Shown: piece by piece, positions 26,659 through 34,250 of the stretch
How the letters are laid out: each line of letters starts with the position of its first letter
How positions within the stretch are numbered: the stretch's first letter is position 1
NCBI RefSeq assembly: GCF_900492205.1
Contig: NZ_UEYQ01000007.1
Location: 62,001-126,000 of the forward strand
DNA length: 64,000 bases
Source of the DNA: Ciceribacter sp. T2.26MG-112.2
Lineage (GTDB): Bacteria > Pseudomonadota > Alphaproteobacteria > Rhizobiales > Rhizobiaceae
Direction: 5' to 3'
Position numbers and translations under genes: made by a program
Notes under the pieces: model-generated
Told to the model about the DNA's origin: nothing
Database searches by the model: none
The model's input: the letters and a program-made list of their open reading frames with translations, nothing else

Positions 26659-27507
26659 TTACTGACTCAGGTCCAAGTTCAGCACTTTACCGAGCTCACG
26701 GACGACGTCGTAGGCTTTGTCATCGATCGGAGCGAACCCATCGGCTTTGAAGGATGCCAATACCTTTTCGTCTTTAAGGTCGATGAAGGCTTTGGTGATC
26801 GCCTCTTTCAACGAAGTGTCAAGATCCGACCGCATGGTCCAGGGGTACTGCGGGAACGGATCGGACTCGGCGAGGGCGATAACTTTCTTAGGATCAATGG
26901 TGCCACGAGCGACCATTGAATTGTAGATGGGCAACGAAAGTCCGCCAATCTGAGCATTGCCATTCTGCACTGCAATAGCCACGGCATCATGCGACCCTAC
27001 GAAGTTCTCGCTATAGTCTTTTCCAGCCTCAACTCCGGCCTTAAGCAGCATAGATTTCGGGATAAGGTGGCTTGAGGTGGAAGCCACGTCCCCAAACGCG
27101 ACCTTTTTCCCTTTTGCATCTTCAAGGCTTTCGATGCCAGCCTCTGCATTGGCGACAACTACAGCGCGATAGGTAGTTTCGCCATCCTTCATAAGTGCTG
27201 CGAAAGGCTCGATATCAGCCTTGGTTTTCGCGAGCGTGTAAGAGAGCGGCCCGAAATAAGCCAACTCAAGCCGGCCGAAACGCATCGCTTCGATCATTGA
27301 CGAGTAGTCGGTCGTTACGATCAGTTCAATCTCCCGACCGAGTGTCTTCTCAAGATACTCCTCGAGAGGACGATTGTTTTTGATGACAGTGGCGGCGTTC
27401 TCGTCCGGTAGCAACGCGACGCGCAATGTCTCTGGATTTGAGCCAGCATGCGCCAACGAACTCCAGCCAAGAACGGCGAGGAATGCGAGGGACAGAAGCT
27501 TCTTCAT
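26659..27507 (-). CDS. ptxB: phosphite-binding periplasmic protein
   Basis: A 282-residue PhnD-type binding protein with a signal peptide (MKKLLSLAFLAVLGWSSLAHA). The anion-site segments YSSMIEAMRFGRLELAYFGP and FGDVASTSSHLIPKSMLL match the phosphate/phosphite/phosphonate-binding family. It overlaps ptxA by 4 bases. Placement before a clear ptxD makes phosphite the likely ligand, although hypophosphite or phosphonates cannot be excluded from sequence. Confidence 0.9.
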   Translation of the reverse strand: MKKLLSLAFLAVLGWSSLAHAGSNPETLRVALLPDENAATVIKNNRPLEEYLEKTLGREIELIVTTDYSSMIEAMRFGRLELAYFGPLSYTLAKTKADIEPFAALMKDGETTYRAVVVANAEAGIESLEDAKGKKVAFGDVASTSSHLIPKSMLLKAGVEAGKDYSENFVGSHDAVAIAVQNGNAQIGGLSLPIYNSMVARGTIDPKKVIALAESDPFPQYPWTMRSDLDTSLKEAITKAFIDLKDEKVLASFKADGFAPIDDKAYDVVRELGKVLNLDLSQ

Positions 27508-28313
27508 AATGCGGCCTCCATGGCAGCTAAAGGTTGATCATACTCGTAGTTGGACAAATCTTGTGTTGTGGTCGGATTTCTTGGGGCGCTGCGGTAGATC
27601 GACGCACACATTTGATCGGTCAGTTCGTCGACAGCGGCGTCCGCAACCACTTCCCCGTCGCGCATAGCAATGACCCGGTCGCCGAACCGGCGAGCTAGAT
27701 CGATCTGATGAAGGCTGATCACAGCAGTGATGCCGTCGGCTGTGCATATTTCGCGAAGCTGCGACAGGACCTCGACAGCCGTTTCAGGGTCCAGACTTGC
27801 AACGGGCTCATCTGCAAGGACCAGTTGGGGCTTCTGGACCAGCGCGCGCGCAATGCCCACCCGTTGCTGCTGACCGCCGGATAGTTGATCCGCCCTGACG
27901 AGAGCCTTATCAAGAAGGCCTACGCGTTCAAGGCATTCCAACCCCAGCCTTCGATCCGAACGCGGCATAGGGAACAACGTACGCCAGCCAGAGTGGTAGC
28001 CCAGGCGGCCCGTCATGACGTTGTCGAGCGCGCTCAAGCGCCCTATGAGTTGGTGCTGCTGGAATATCATCCCAGTTCGCCTTCGGTGAATGCGAAGCTT
28101 AGTTTCCGCATCCAGAGCACCAATATCGTTAGAAGTGATCGAACCAGACGTCGGCGCAACCAAGCCGTTGAGTGTCCGGATGAGGGTAGATTTGCCTGCG
28201 CCGGATCTACCGAGGAGCACGACGAACTGACCCTGGTTGAACGTCAATGTCGTTGTCTTCAAAGCTTGGGTGCCGTTGGCATAGGTCACGGCAACTCCGT
28301 TCAGAGCCAGCAT
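27504..28313 (-). CDS. ptxA: phosphite ABC transporter ATP-binding protein
   Basis: A 269-residue PhnC-type ATPase: Walker A LGRSGAGKST, Q-loop MIFQQHQLIGRLSALDNVM, signature [16 protein letters not shown], Walker B LVLADEPVASLDPE and switch ISLHQIDLA. ATG 28313 is taken as start; a GTG one codon upstream is possible. It is the first gene of the operon. About 84 bases upstream is a Pho-box-like sequence. Confidence 0.92.
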   Translation of the reverse strand: MLALNGVAVTYANGTQALKTTTLTFNQGQFVVLLGRSGAGKSTLIRTLNGLVAPTSGSITSNDIGALDAETKLRIHRRRTGMIFQQHQLIGRLSALDNVMTGRLGYHSGWRTLFPMPRSDRRLGLECLERVGLLDKALVRADQLSGGQQQRVGIARALVQKPQLVLADEPVASLDPETAVEVLSQLREICTADGITAVISLHQIDLARRFGDRVIAMRDGEVVADAAVDELTDQMCASIYRSAPRNPTTTQDLSNYEYDQPLAAMEAAL

Positions 28314-28396
28314 CACAATAATCCTGATCGTTAGTGGTGCATCGATTGAATATTTGCATCACTATGGGCGACATATGACGTCCGTTTATCAGGCTC

Positions 28397-28414
28397 GTGA
28401 AACTTCAATGACAG
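28397..28414 (-). promoter_or_regulatory. Pho-box-like site upstream of ptxA
   Basis: On the minus strand the 18 bases read CTGTCAT TGAA GTTTCAC. The first heptamer is the exact Pho-box half-site CTGTCAT and the second agrees at 5 of 7 positions with CTGTCAC, with the normal 4-base spacer. This fits PhoB control of a phosphorus-acquisition operon. Inferred. Confidence 0.5.
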
Positions 28415-28536
28415 CACTTAAACTCAGCTCTACCTCCTCGCGTAGCTGCGATGGAGAAATTTCACCCAGAGCCGCCTGATCATGACGGCCCGGTCCCAAT
28501 TCTACACCACCTTGACGGATGCTATCCCATATTCGG

Positions 28537-28722
28537 CCAGATAAACCGGCCCTTCTCCAGCCGCCGGGTAAAAAGGCAGGCGCCCAGACCATCATGCCAG
28601 ATGATCTTCAAAATATCCGATCTGCGGCCCCTGAAGACGAAGAGATGCCCTGACAACGGATCATGCTGCAGAACCTCCTGCACCCGAAGCGCCAAGGAGG
28701 GAAAGCCACAGCGCATGTCCGT
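28537..28722 (-). pseudogene. IS66-family TnpB, internal fragment
   Basis: Encodes TDMRCGFPSLALRVQEVL followed by HLFVFRGRRSDILKIIWHDG and CLFTRRLEKGRFIWP, the core of the IS66 accessory protein TnpB. Both ends are missing: the start is cut exactly at the inner edge of the right terminal repeat (28722/28723), and after RFIWP the frame leaves the family and stops. It marks where the second transposon end was joined. Confidence 0.82.
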
Positions 28723-28988
28723 ATATCCGCGCCTTCCTGGCGGGCACCCTTGATCCCGAATATTCCCGTCAGCTGACCGAGCAACTACGACAGGCAGGCG
28801 TCCCGGTTTGACCATGCCGTCGCTGGCAATTAATCTGAGCACGTGGCGGATGTTTGCAAGCAGACCCGGATGTTTGCGAGCACATTGGCAAAGAGCGTGA
28901 GCACGACGCCCGCTCCATTGTCAGATAATTCGAGCAGAAAATGCCGATGTTTGCGAGCAGAGGCGCTTATGTTGGCAAGCCGCTACAA
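28723..28988. repeat. right 266-bp inverted terminal repeat with tniB tail
   Basis: Inverted copy of 20095-20360. On the plus strand it encodes the last 29 residues of TniB (AFLAGTLDPEYSRQLTEQLR...) and the stop, although no tniB gene stands here. The right end is therefore a second copy of the same transposon end, not a distinct one. Confidence 0.88.
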
Positions 28989-29198
28989 GTAGTCTCGCCA
29001 TCGACCGGGCATGTCGCCAGCCTTTCGCGGTGGCAAGAACCGCGTGAATATTGTGTGATCGGCGAGACGCTCGGCCGCCGCGAATATGTTCGCCGATACA
29101 GGCTCGAGCCAGGGAACGTGCCAGGGGGTATCTTCGGCAAACATGCGCTGCATGTCGATGCACAGATGCCGCCATTTTCCCGTATCGCCGTTCATCAT
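28989..29198 (-). pseudogene. isochorismatase-family cysteine hydrolase, N-terminal piece
   Basis: The first 69 residues of the disrupted hydrolase. WRHLCIDMQRMFAEDTPWHV contains the conserved first-strand aspartate of the D-K-C triad, and the piece ends RWRDY at the transposon edge. The C-terminal remainder is at 19701-20094. The start at 29198 or one codon later is followed by normal family sequence, so the gene was intact before insertion. Confidence 0.86.
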
Positions 29199-29465
29199 CT
29201 GCCCAACTCCTTTGCGTCAGACGTGTGGGCCTGTGGCCCATTTCCTCGCTTGAGAAACTCCGAGCCGAGCGGCTTTCAAAAGGCTTGCCGAAAAACCGGC
29301 GGCAGCCCCGATTGTTCCGCGATGCGCGAGGAGTCCCAGCCTGGCATTTGCGCGATCGGACCGCGCGGCGACTGAGGACATCATCCGTCCTTTCTCGCAG
29401 AGGCAGCTTGAGTATCGTCCCCGATCCAACGTCGTCAGCAATTCCTCGCAATTGGCCACCGGCAC

Positions 29466-29490
29466 GGAACAAGCTGTTGGCCATTCGGTT
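29466..29490 (+). promoter_or_regulatory. general-stress (EcfG-type) promoter candidate
   Basis: GGAAC at 29466-29470 and GGTT at 29487-29490 with 16 bases between, matching the alphaproteobacterial EcfG consensus GGAAC-N16/17-CGTT except for one base. It lies 31 bases before the small gene at 29522. The rest of 29199-29465 shows no gene. Confidence 0.5.
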
Positions 29491-29521
29491 TAACTATCAG
29501 ACAGACCGAGGAGCTAACGTG

Positions 29522-29860
29522 ATGAGAGAAGCACTCCATATCTATCGCTTGGTACCCAGTGCTCCTCGGGATGATCCGAACTGGCAGAACAGTCTGATGC
29601 AGGGCGAGGTTGTCGTGAGGGCCGTTTCCCCCGGCGATGCCCGACTTGTGGCAGCCGAGGCGGAAGGGGATTTCCCGGATCTTGCGGCGAAGCCAGCCGA
29701 GGGGATTTCCACCACTCGAAGCTCCGCCTTCCTGAATGAAAAGCTCTACACCGTCATTCTCGAAGGAGACGCGGATCAAACGGGGGCCTGTGATCGGGGG
29801 GTGATCGACGGAAGGGTCAATACCCTGGCCGAAGCCCGCAGGGCGAAAGAGAAGCGTTAA
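29522..29860 (+). CDS. conserved rhizobial small protein, function unknown
   Basis: A 112-residue soluble acidic protein (MREALHIYRLVPSAPRDDPN, then GEVVVRAVSPGDARLVAAEA and LNEKLYTVILEGD). I recall similar proteins in many Rhizobiaceae genomes but no function. GAGGAG lies 6 bases before the ATG. An upstream extension in frame covers the intergenic region and is not supported. It sits behind a stress-type promoter and is followed by another small protein after 17 bases. Confidence 0.7.
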   Translation: MREALHIYRLVPSAPRDDPNWQNSLMQGEVVVRAVSPGDARLVAAEAEGDFPDLAAKPAEGISTTRSSAFLNEKLYTVILEGDADQTGACDRGVIDGRVNTLAEARRAKEKR

Positions 29861-29877
29861 CATCAAGGAGAAGTGAA

Positions 29878-30117
29878 ATGGCCATCAACGAACCGCGTGA
29901 CGGCATCCCTGGCACGACCAGCCAGTCCCCGCGTTGGGAAGGTCCCAAGGAGAATAGGCCGCGAGGTTATCTTCCGGCAAAGGATGATCCCGATATCGAC
30001 CGCGATGCAGTCGGCGAGAATCTGCAGGACCCCCGCAAAAAGACCCTGACAGACGCAATCAAGACCGGGGGTCGGCCAGTCACGAGCCAAAGCCGGCCGG
30101 TCAAGACGCCGGAGTAA
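29878..30117 (+). CDS. small hydrophilic protein, function unknown
   Basis: A 79-residue, probably disordered protein rich in Pro, Asp, Lys and Arg (TTSQSPRWEGPKENRPRGYL). CAAGGAGAA precedes the ATG at good spacing. It has no membrane or catalytic motif. The short gap to the previous gene suggests co-transcription and a shared stress role. Confidence 0.65.
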   Translation: MAINEPRDGIPGTTSQSPRWEGPKENRPRGYLPAKDDPDIDRDAVGENLQDPRKKTLTDAIKTGGRPVTSQSRPVKTPE

Positions 30118-30242
30118 AGCTTCGCCTGCAAGCGGTGACTTCCCGCAGCGCTTTCGTCACCGGGGCGGATCCGGCTCAAGCCCGAATGTCCGCCCCTGAG
30201 CCGTCGGCAAGCCACAGACGATATCACCAAGGAGGTATTCGA

Positions 30243-30449
30243 ATGAGCGATGCCAAGGTTGATGTTGCCGGCGGTGGCAACGGGATTCTCCGCGTCGACT
30301 TCGGGCGAGCCGGAAGAAGGCTTGAGCGAGATTGGGTGGGACGAATCCTTCGCGATCTTCGAAAAATCGAAGCTCTCCTTTCTCTAACAAGACGAAACAT
30401 CCGCGGAAAGACTTGCCGTTTCAACAAGTTCATTTCCAGGCAGGACTAG
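30243..30449 (+). pseudogene. small rhizobial protein with two compensating frameshifts
   Basis: A strong AAGGAGG site precedes ATG 30243 and the frame stays open for 68 codons. However, after GILRVDFG (about base 30304) the resemblance to a family of small rhizobial proteins continues in another frame as EPEEGLSEIGWDESFAIFEK, and the end RGKTCRFNKFISRQD returns to the first frame. The middle frame also meets a TAA where the family has a Tyr codon. I infer a damaged gene; the family comparison is from memory, so a genuine variant is possible. Confidence 0.5.
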
Positions 30450-30705
30450 TGCTGCACGGGCCATGCAACAAACCCAATATGCCCCAAACGAATGGCTAGG
30501 CTGAGTGCTTGATCCAGACGTCCCTTGAAGTAGGAACAGCGAAAGCAGCACCTGTCAGCTGCATAACTGGATTTCACCAGATTGTTGCCCGACACGGCGG
30601 TGGAGTGGAACATCCCTATACTGGCATCCAAGTCCCTGATGGACGGCTCTTTCATGTCTGCCAAGAGGCGGTTAGAAAGGGGCGCAATTTTCAGAGAGGG
30701 TCATC

Positions 30706-31485
30706 ATGGCTGCCGAGGCGGGCGAGGACGAAAAAGAGCGTGCACCGCGCAGCCAGACATTGGTGCGAGGGCTCGAGATCATCGACGCCGTGGCCGATCG
30801 CGCGCGCTCCATCGCCGAGATCGCGGCCATGACCGGGCTTACCTACAGCACGGTGCATCGGATCGTGTCGGTACTGCTGGAGCGACGCTATCTCAAGGCC
30901 GAGAACCCGCGCGAGTTTTGCTTAGGACCGCGTCTGATCGAGCTCGGCTTTGCCGCCTATTCCCAGACCGATCTGGTGCGCGTCGCACGTCCCTGGCTCG
31001 AAAACCTGTCACGCGAGACGCGCGACACGGTGCATCTGGCGCAACTCGACGGCTGGGAGGTCGCCTATCTCGACAAGTTGCGCGGCGCCCGCCCGGTCGA
31101 GATCAGTTCGCGGATCGGCGGACGCAAGCCGGTCGTCTCCACCGGCGTGGGCAAGGCGCTGATGCTCGACGAAACAGAGGCGACGTTGTCGCGACTCTAT
31201 CAGCGAGACCACCACCTGCTGCCCGGCGGCACGACCGAAGCGGACTGGCTGAAGCTGATGGAGGCATACCGCACCGGCGGCTATTCCTACGACCTGGGCG
31301 AAGACGAGCCGTCGATTCGCTGCGTCGCAGCCCCGATCCGTGACGCCACGGGGCGGATCATCGCCGCGATCTCGGTCTCCTCGACACTCGAATACATGTC
31401 GCCGGACAGAATGCGCGATCTGGTGCCGGAAGTGCAGCGCGTGGCACAGGCGATCTCCACGGATCTCGGCGCGCGGCCGCGCTGA
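30706..31485 (+). CDS. IclR-family transcriptional regulator
   Basis: A 259-residue regulator with an N-terminal winged helix (LVRGLEIIDAVADRARSIAE, LTYSTVHRIVSVLLERRYL) and a C-terminal IclR effector domain containing VSTGVGKALMLDE and SIRCVAAPIRDATGRIIAAI. ATG 30706 follows a GAGAGGGTCATC region. It converges with the FAD dehydrogenase and most likely controls that gene and the divergent TRAP-aldolase operon, whose shared promoter region holds a palindrome. Confidence 0.88.
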   Translation: MAAEAGEDEKERAPRSQTLVRGLEIIDAVADRARSIAEIAAMTGLTYSTVHRIVSVLLERRYLKAENPREFCLGPRLIELGFAAYSQTDLVRVARPWLENLSRETRDTVHLAQLDGWEVAYLDKLRGARPVEISSRIGGRKPVVSTGVGKALMLDETEATLSRLYQRDHHLLPGGTTEADWLKLMEAYRTGGYSYDLGEDEPSIRCVAAPIRDATGRIIAAISVSSTLEYMSPDRMRDLVPEVQRVAQAISTDLGARPR

Positions 31486-31528
31486 GCCGCGCTTCCTTTT
31501 CTCCGGTTCTCGATTGCCGGGGTGCAGT

Positions 31529-32926
31529 TCACAGAACCTTGCCCGGGTTGAGGATGCCTTTCGGGTCGAGGCTCTTCTTCAAATGGCGCAGCATGGCCAA
31601 TTCGCTTTCCGAGCGGCTGTAGGCGAGCCAGGGTTTCTTGTGCAATCCGATGCCATGCTCGGCCGAGACGGACCCACCATAGGCCCGGATGATCTCGTAG
31701 ACCGTCTTCTCGATGCCATGGCCGGTCGGATCGATATCGGTGATCGGCCCGGCGACAAGATGGATATTGCTGTCGCCGGCATGGCCGAAGAAGATCACTT
31801 GCAGCGCCGGAAAGGCCGCTTCCAGGGCGGCGCGGATTTCGTCGACGCAGGCGCCGATGCGGGCGAGCGGAACGGAGACGTCGAAATTGATCGTCGGCGC
31901 CCGCCTTGAAAGGATCTCGGCCACCCCGTCGCGCAACGACCAGAATGCCTCGACCTCCCGCTGCGACTGCGCGACCGCCGCATCGACCACCAGGCCCTCC
32001 TCGAAGGCCGTTTCCAACATCGCCTCGAAACCCGGTCGTTCGGCATCGGCATCGGCGCCTTGCATCTCGATCAGCGCATAGAGGGGATGATCGGGTGCGA
32101 CCGGCGCCCGCTGTCCCGTTTCTTCGAGCACGGCGCGATAATAGTCGTTCCACATCAGCTCGAAGGCGGTCACCCGGCCGGACAGCGCGCGCTGTGCGTG
32201 GCGCAGCAGTCCCGCCGCCGCGTCGAAACCGGAGACCGCGACCAGCGCGGCATTGGCGCCGCCGACGCCCGGATGCAGCTTGAGGACCGCGCGCGTGATC
32301 ACGCCGAGCGTGCCTTCCGAGCCGATGAAGAGATGCTTCAGATCGAGTGCCGCATTGTTCTTGGGCATGCGGTTCATCATCGGCAGGATGGTGCCGTCGG
32401 CAAGCACGACCTCCAGCCCCAGCACCAGATCGCGCGTCATGCCATAGCGAATGACCCGGTTGCCCCCGGCATTGGTGGCGATGTTGCCGCCGATCTGGCA
32501 GGATCCGCGTGCCCCGAGATCGAGCGGAAAGGACAAACCGGCGTCTAGGGCCCCCTCCTGGATGCGCTGCAGGATGCAGCCGGCACCGACGACCATCAGG
32601 CCGGATGCGGCGTCGATTTCCTCTATGCGATCCAGACCGGCAAGCGACAAGAGCACAGACCCTTCCGAAGGCACCGCGCCACCGGCCAGGCCGGAGCGCC
32701 CGCCCTGCGGGACGACGGGGGTGTCATAGTCGTGGCAGAGCCGCATGACCGCAGCCACGGCATCGGTATCACGCGGCATCACCAGGGCGAGCGGCGTTCC
32801 GCCGCGCTCGTCGCTCCAGTCGCGAAGGGCCGTATCCGGGATGTCCTTGCCAAGCTTCAGGTTGTTCGCGCCCACCGCACGGCCCAGCGCCGTGACGAGG
32901 CCTGCCGTCGATTGTTCCAGTGTCAT
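31529..32926 (-). CDS. FAD-linked 2-hydroxyacid dehydrogenase, GlcD-like
   Basis: A 465-residue flavoprotein of the VAO/PCMH fold with a FAD-oxidase C-terminal domain. The FAD-binding segment VVPQGGRSGLAGGAVPSEGS and GARGSCQIGGNIATNAGGNR are followed by VFFGHAGDSNIHLV with the metal/substrate histidines and the closing SAEHGIGLHKKPWL and DPKGILNPGKVL. Family members oxidise D-2-hydroxy acids (lactate, glycolate, 2-hydroxyglutarate) to 2-oxo acids. Divergent from a TRAP transporter and MhpE/F genes, it may turn an imported 2,4-dihydroxy acid into the aldolase substrate (inference). Confidence 0.88.
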   Translation of the reverse strand: MTLEQSTAGLVTALGRAVGANNLKLGKDIPDTALRDWSDERGGTPLALVMPRDTDAVAAVMRLCHDYDTPVVPQGGRSGLAGGAVPSEGSVLLSLAGLDRIEEIDAASGLMVVGAGCILQRIQEGALDAGLSFPLDLGARGSCQIGGNIATNAGGNRVIRYGMTRDLVLGLEVVLADGTILPMMNRMPKNNAALDLKHLFIGSEGTLGVITRAVLKLHPGVGGANAALVAVSGFDAAAGLLRHAQRALSGRVTAFELMWNDYYRAVLEETGQRAPVAPDHPLYALIEMQGADADAERPGFEAMLETAFEEGLVVDAAVAQSQREVEAFWSLRDGVAEILSRRAPTINFDVSVPLARIGACVDEIRAALEAAFPALQVIFFGHAGDSNIHLVAGPITDIDPTGHGIEKTVYEIIRAYGGSVSAEHGIGLHKKPWLAYSRSESELAMLRHLKKSLDPKGILNPGKVL

Positions 32927-32969
32927 GGGTTCCTCCCAGCCTAACCAATGTCCCGCTTCTGGCTAAAAC

Positions 32970-32984
32970 TTGCACATATTGCAA
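32970..32984. promoter_or_regulatory. palindrome in the divergent promoter, candidate IclR operator
   Basis: TTGCACATATTGCAA, perfect 5-base arms around 5 central bases, 44 bases upstream of the FAD dehydrogenase start and just before a TTGACA hexamer for the opposite operon. A single clean palindrome in the shared region fits the IclR protein encoded next door. Confidence 0.5.
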
Positions 32985-32998
32985 ACTGATTTTACTAT

Positions 32999-33027
32999 TT
33001 GACAAAGAATTGCTCCTCTGGTTATTT
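32999..33027 (+). promoter_or_regulatory. sigma-70-type promoter for the TRAP operon
   Basis: TTGACA at 32999-33004, a 17-base spacer, and TTATTT at 33022-33027; the -35 is perfect and the -10 weak. The untranslated leader would be about 110 bases. Confidence 0.4.
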
Positions 33028-33143
33028 CAGCCCCGCTGGGGGAGGAGCGGAGGCACCCGCCTTGCGCTCGGGTCCATCACAAAGCCCGGCCAGAGCCAGA
33101 GCGGAAAACCGGGAGCGGTTTCCGCATCACAGGGAGGACAGAC

Positions 33144-34148
33144 ATGTCGCTTACAAAAGCCGCGCACACGCTGCGCGCAGGTTTCGTTGCCGCATTCGCA
33201 TCGGCCGCACTCTTCAGCACGACGGTGTCGGCCGAGCCGGAAATCACCTTCCGCGCCGCCCATTCCTCGACGCCGTCGTCGACCGGCCACAAGGCCTTCG
33301 AATTCCTCGACAAGGAACTGCGCGAGAAGTCCGGCGGCCGCATCGGCCTCGAGATCTTCCCGAACTCGCAGCTTGGCGGCGAGCGCGAACTGGTCGAGAA
33401 CATCCAGTTCGGCAATGTCGATCTGACCTTCGTATCGTCGGCCCCGGTCGCATCCTTCGCGCCGCAATTCTTCGCCTTCGACGTCCCGTTCCTGTTCAAG
33501 GATCGTCCGCAGGCCTATGCCGTGCTTGACGGTGACGTCGGCAAGGAGATTCTCGCCTCGCTGAACGACAAGGGCATGGTCGGTCTGGCTTACTGGGAAA
33601 ACGGTTTCCGTCAGCTGACCAACAACAAGAAGGAAATCCGTTCGCCGGACGATCTCGCCGGCCTGAAGATGCGCACCATGGAAAATGAGGTGCACATCGC
33701 GGCCTGGCGCGCCGAAGGCGCCAACCCGGCGCCGCTCGCCTTCAACGAGCTGTTCACCGCGCTGCAGCAAGGCACCTTCGATGCGCAGGAAGGCCCGATC
33801 AACCTGTTCTATGACATGAAGTTCAACGAGGTGCAGAAGTTCATCTCGAAGACCAACCACATCTATTCGCCTTGGCCGCTGCTGGCCAATCCGGACAAAT
33901 TGGCGAGCCTGAGCGCCGAAGACCGTGCGGTCTTCGACGAAGCCGTCAAGGCGGCCACCGACTATCAGCGCGGTCTGGCCAAGGAGGCCGACGACAAGGC
34001 CGAAGCGGCCATGACCGACGTGACCTTCACCACGCTCACCCCGGAAGAGCTCAAGGCCTTCTCCGACAAGGTCGTTCCGATTGTCGATCTGGTCAAGCAG
34101 AAGGCCGGCACCGATCTCGTCGACCGCCTGCTGGCAGCCGCCAAGTAA
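33144..34148 (+). CDS. TRAP transporter substrate-binding protein, DctP family
   Basis: A 334-residue periplasmic binding protein. The signal peptide (residues 1-31, ending TTVSA) is followed by EPEITFRAAHSSTPSSTGHK, then LGGERELVENIQFGNVDLTFV and the carboxylate-binding arginine in LAGLKMRTMENEVH, all typical of DctP proteins for organic acids. ATG follows CAGGGAGGACAGAC. First gene of the operon with dctQ, dctM, mhpF and mhpE, so its ligand is probably the hydroxy acid those enzymes degrade. Confidence 0.9.
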   Translation: MSLTKAAHTLRAGFVAAFASAALFSTTVSAEPEITFRAAHSSTPSSTGHKAFEFLDKELREKSGGRIGLEIFPNSQLGGERELVENIQFGNVDLTFVSSAPVASFAPQFFAFDVPFLFKDRPQAYAVLDGDVGKEILASLNDKGMVGLAYWENGFRQLTNNKKEIRSPDDLAGLKMRTMENEVHIAAWRAEGANPAPLAFNELFTALQQGTFDAQEGPINLFYDMKFNEVQKFISKTNHIYSPWPLLANPDKLASLSAEDRAVFDEAVKAATDYQRGLAKEADDKAEAAMTDVTFTTLTPEELKAFSDKVVPIVDLVKQKAGTDLVDRLLAAAK

Positions 34149-34161
34149 GCATCACGTCCTT

Positions 34162-34191
34162 AAGGCCCGGCGCAACCGCCGCCGGGCCTTT
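34162..34191 (+). terminator. strong hairpin after the TRAP binding-protein gene
   Basis: A perfect 11-base stem (AAGGCCCGGCG / CGCCGGGCCTT) with a 7-base loop followed by TTG, 13 bases after the dctP stop. Probably a partial terminator or stabiliser that keeps the binding protein more abundant than the membrane subunits. Confidence 0.65.
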
Positions 34192-34250
34192 TGCCGTCTT
34201 TCACTGAACTGGCGCGAGCGGGTGCACTCGGATTTGCGCGGGAGGAGTTC

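Larger units (their letters stand above)
20096..28987. mobile_element. 8.9-kb Tn5053/Tn7-like transposon carrying a phosphite oxidation operon
   Basis: The element starts TGTAGCGG and ends CCGCTACA, and is flanked by AGTAGT on both sides (20090-20095 and 28988-28993). It therefore inserted with a short target duplication of about 4-6 bases, the exact length being blurred by the repeated target. It holds tniB-, tniA- and resolvase-type genes at one end and ptxABCDE as cargo. Its termini are 266-bp inverted repeats. Insertion split an isochorismatase-family gene. Fragments of IS630 and IS66 elements sit at the two cargo borders, suggesting stepwise assembly. Confidence 0.88.

Noticed and set aside
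28522-28842. Minus-strand 106-residue open frame as an IS66 gene
   Set aside because: The first third is terminal-repeat sequence read in a chance frame and the end leaves the family; only the middle is a true TnpB fragment.
29051-29521. N-terminal extension of the 112-residue protein into a 269-residue frame
   Set aside because: The added part overlaps the split hydrolase on the other strand and the stress-type promoter; a ribosome site supports the short form.
30446-30664. Minus-strand 72-residue open frame before the IclR gene
   Set aside because: No ribosome site, no recognisable family and overlapping the likely promoter region of the IclR gene.
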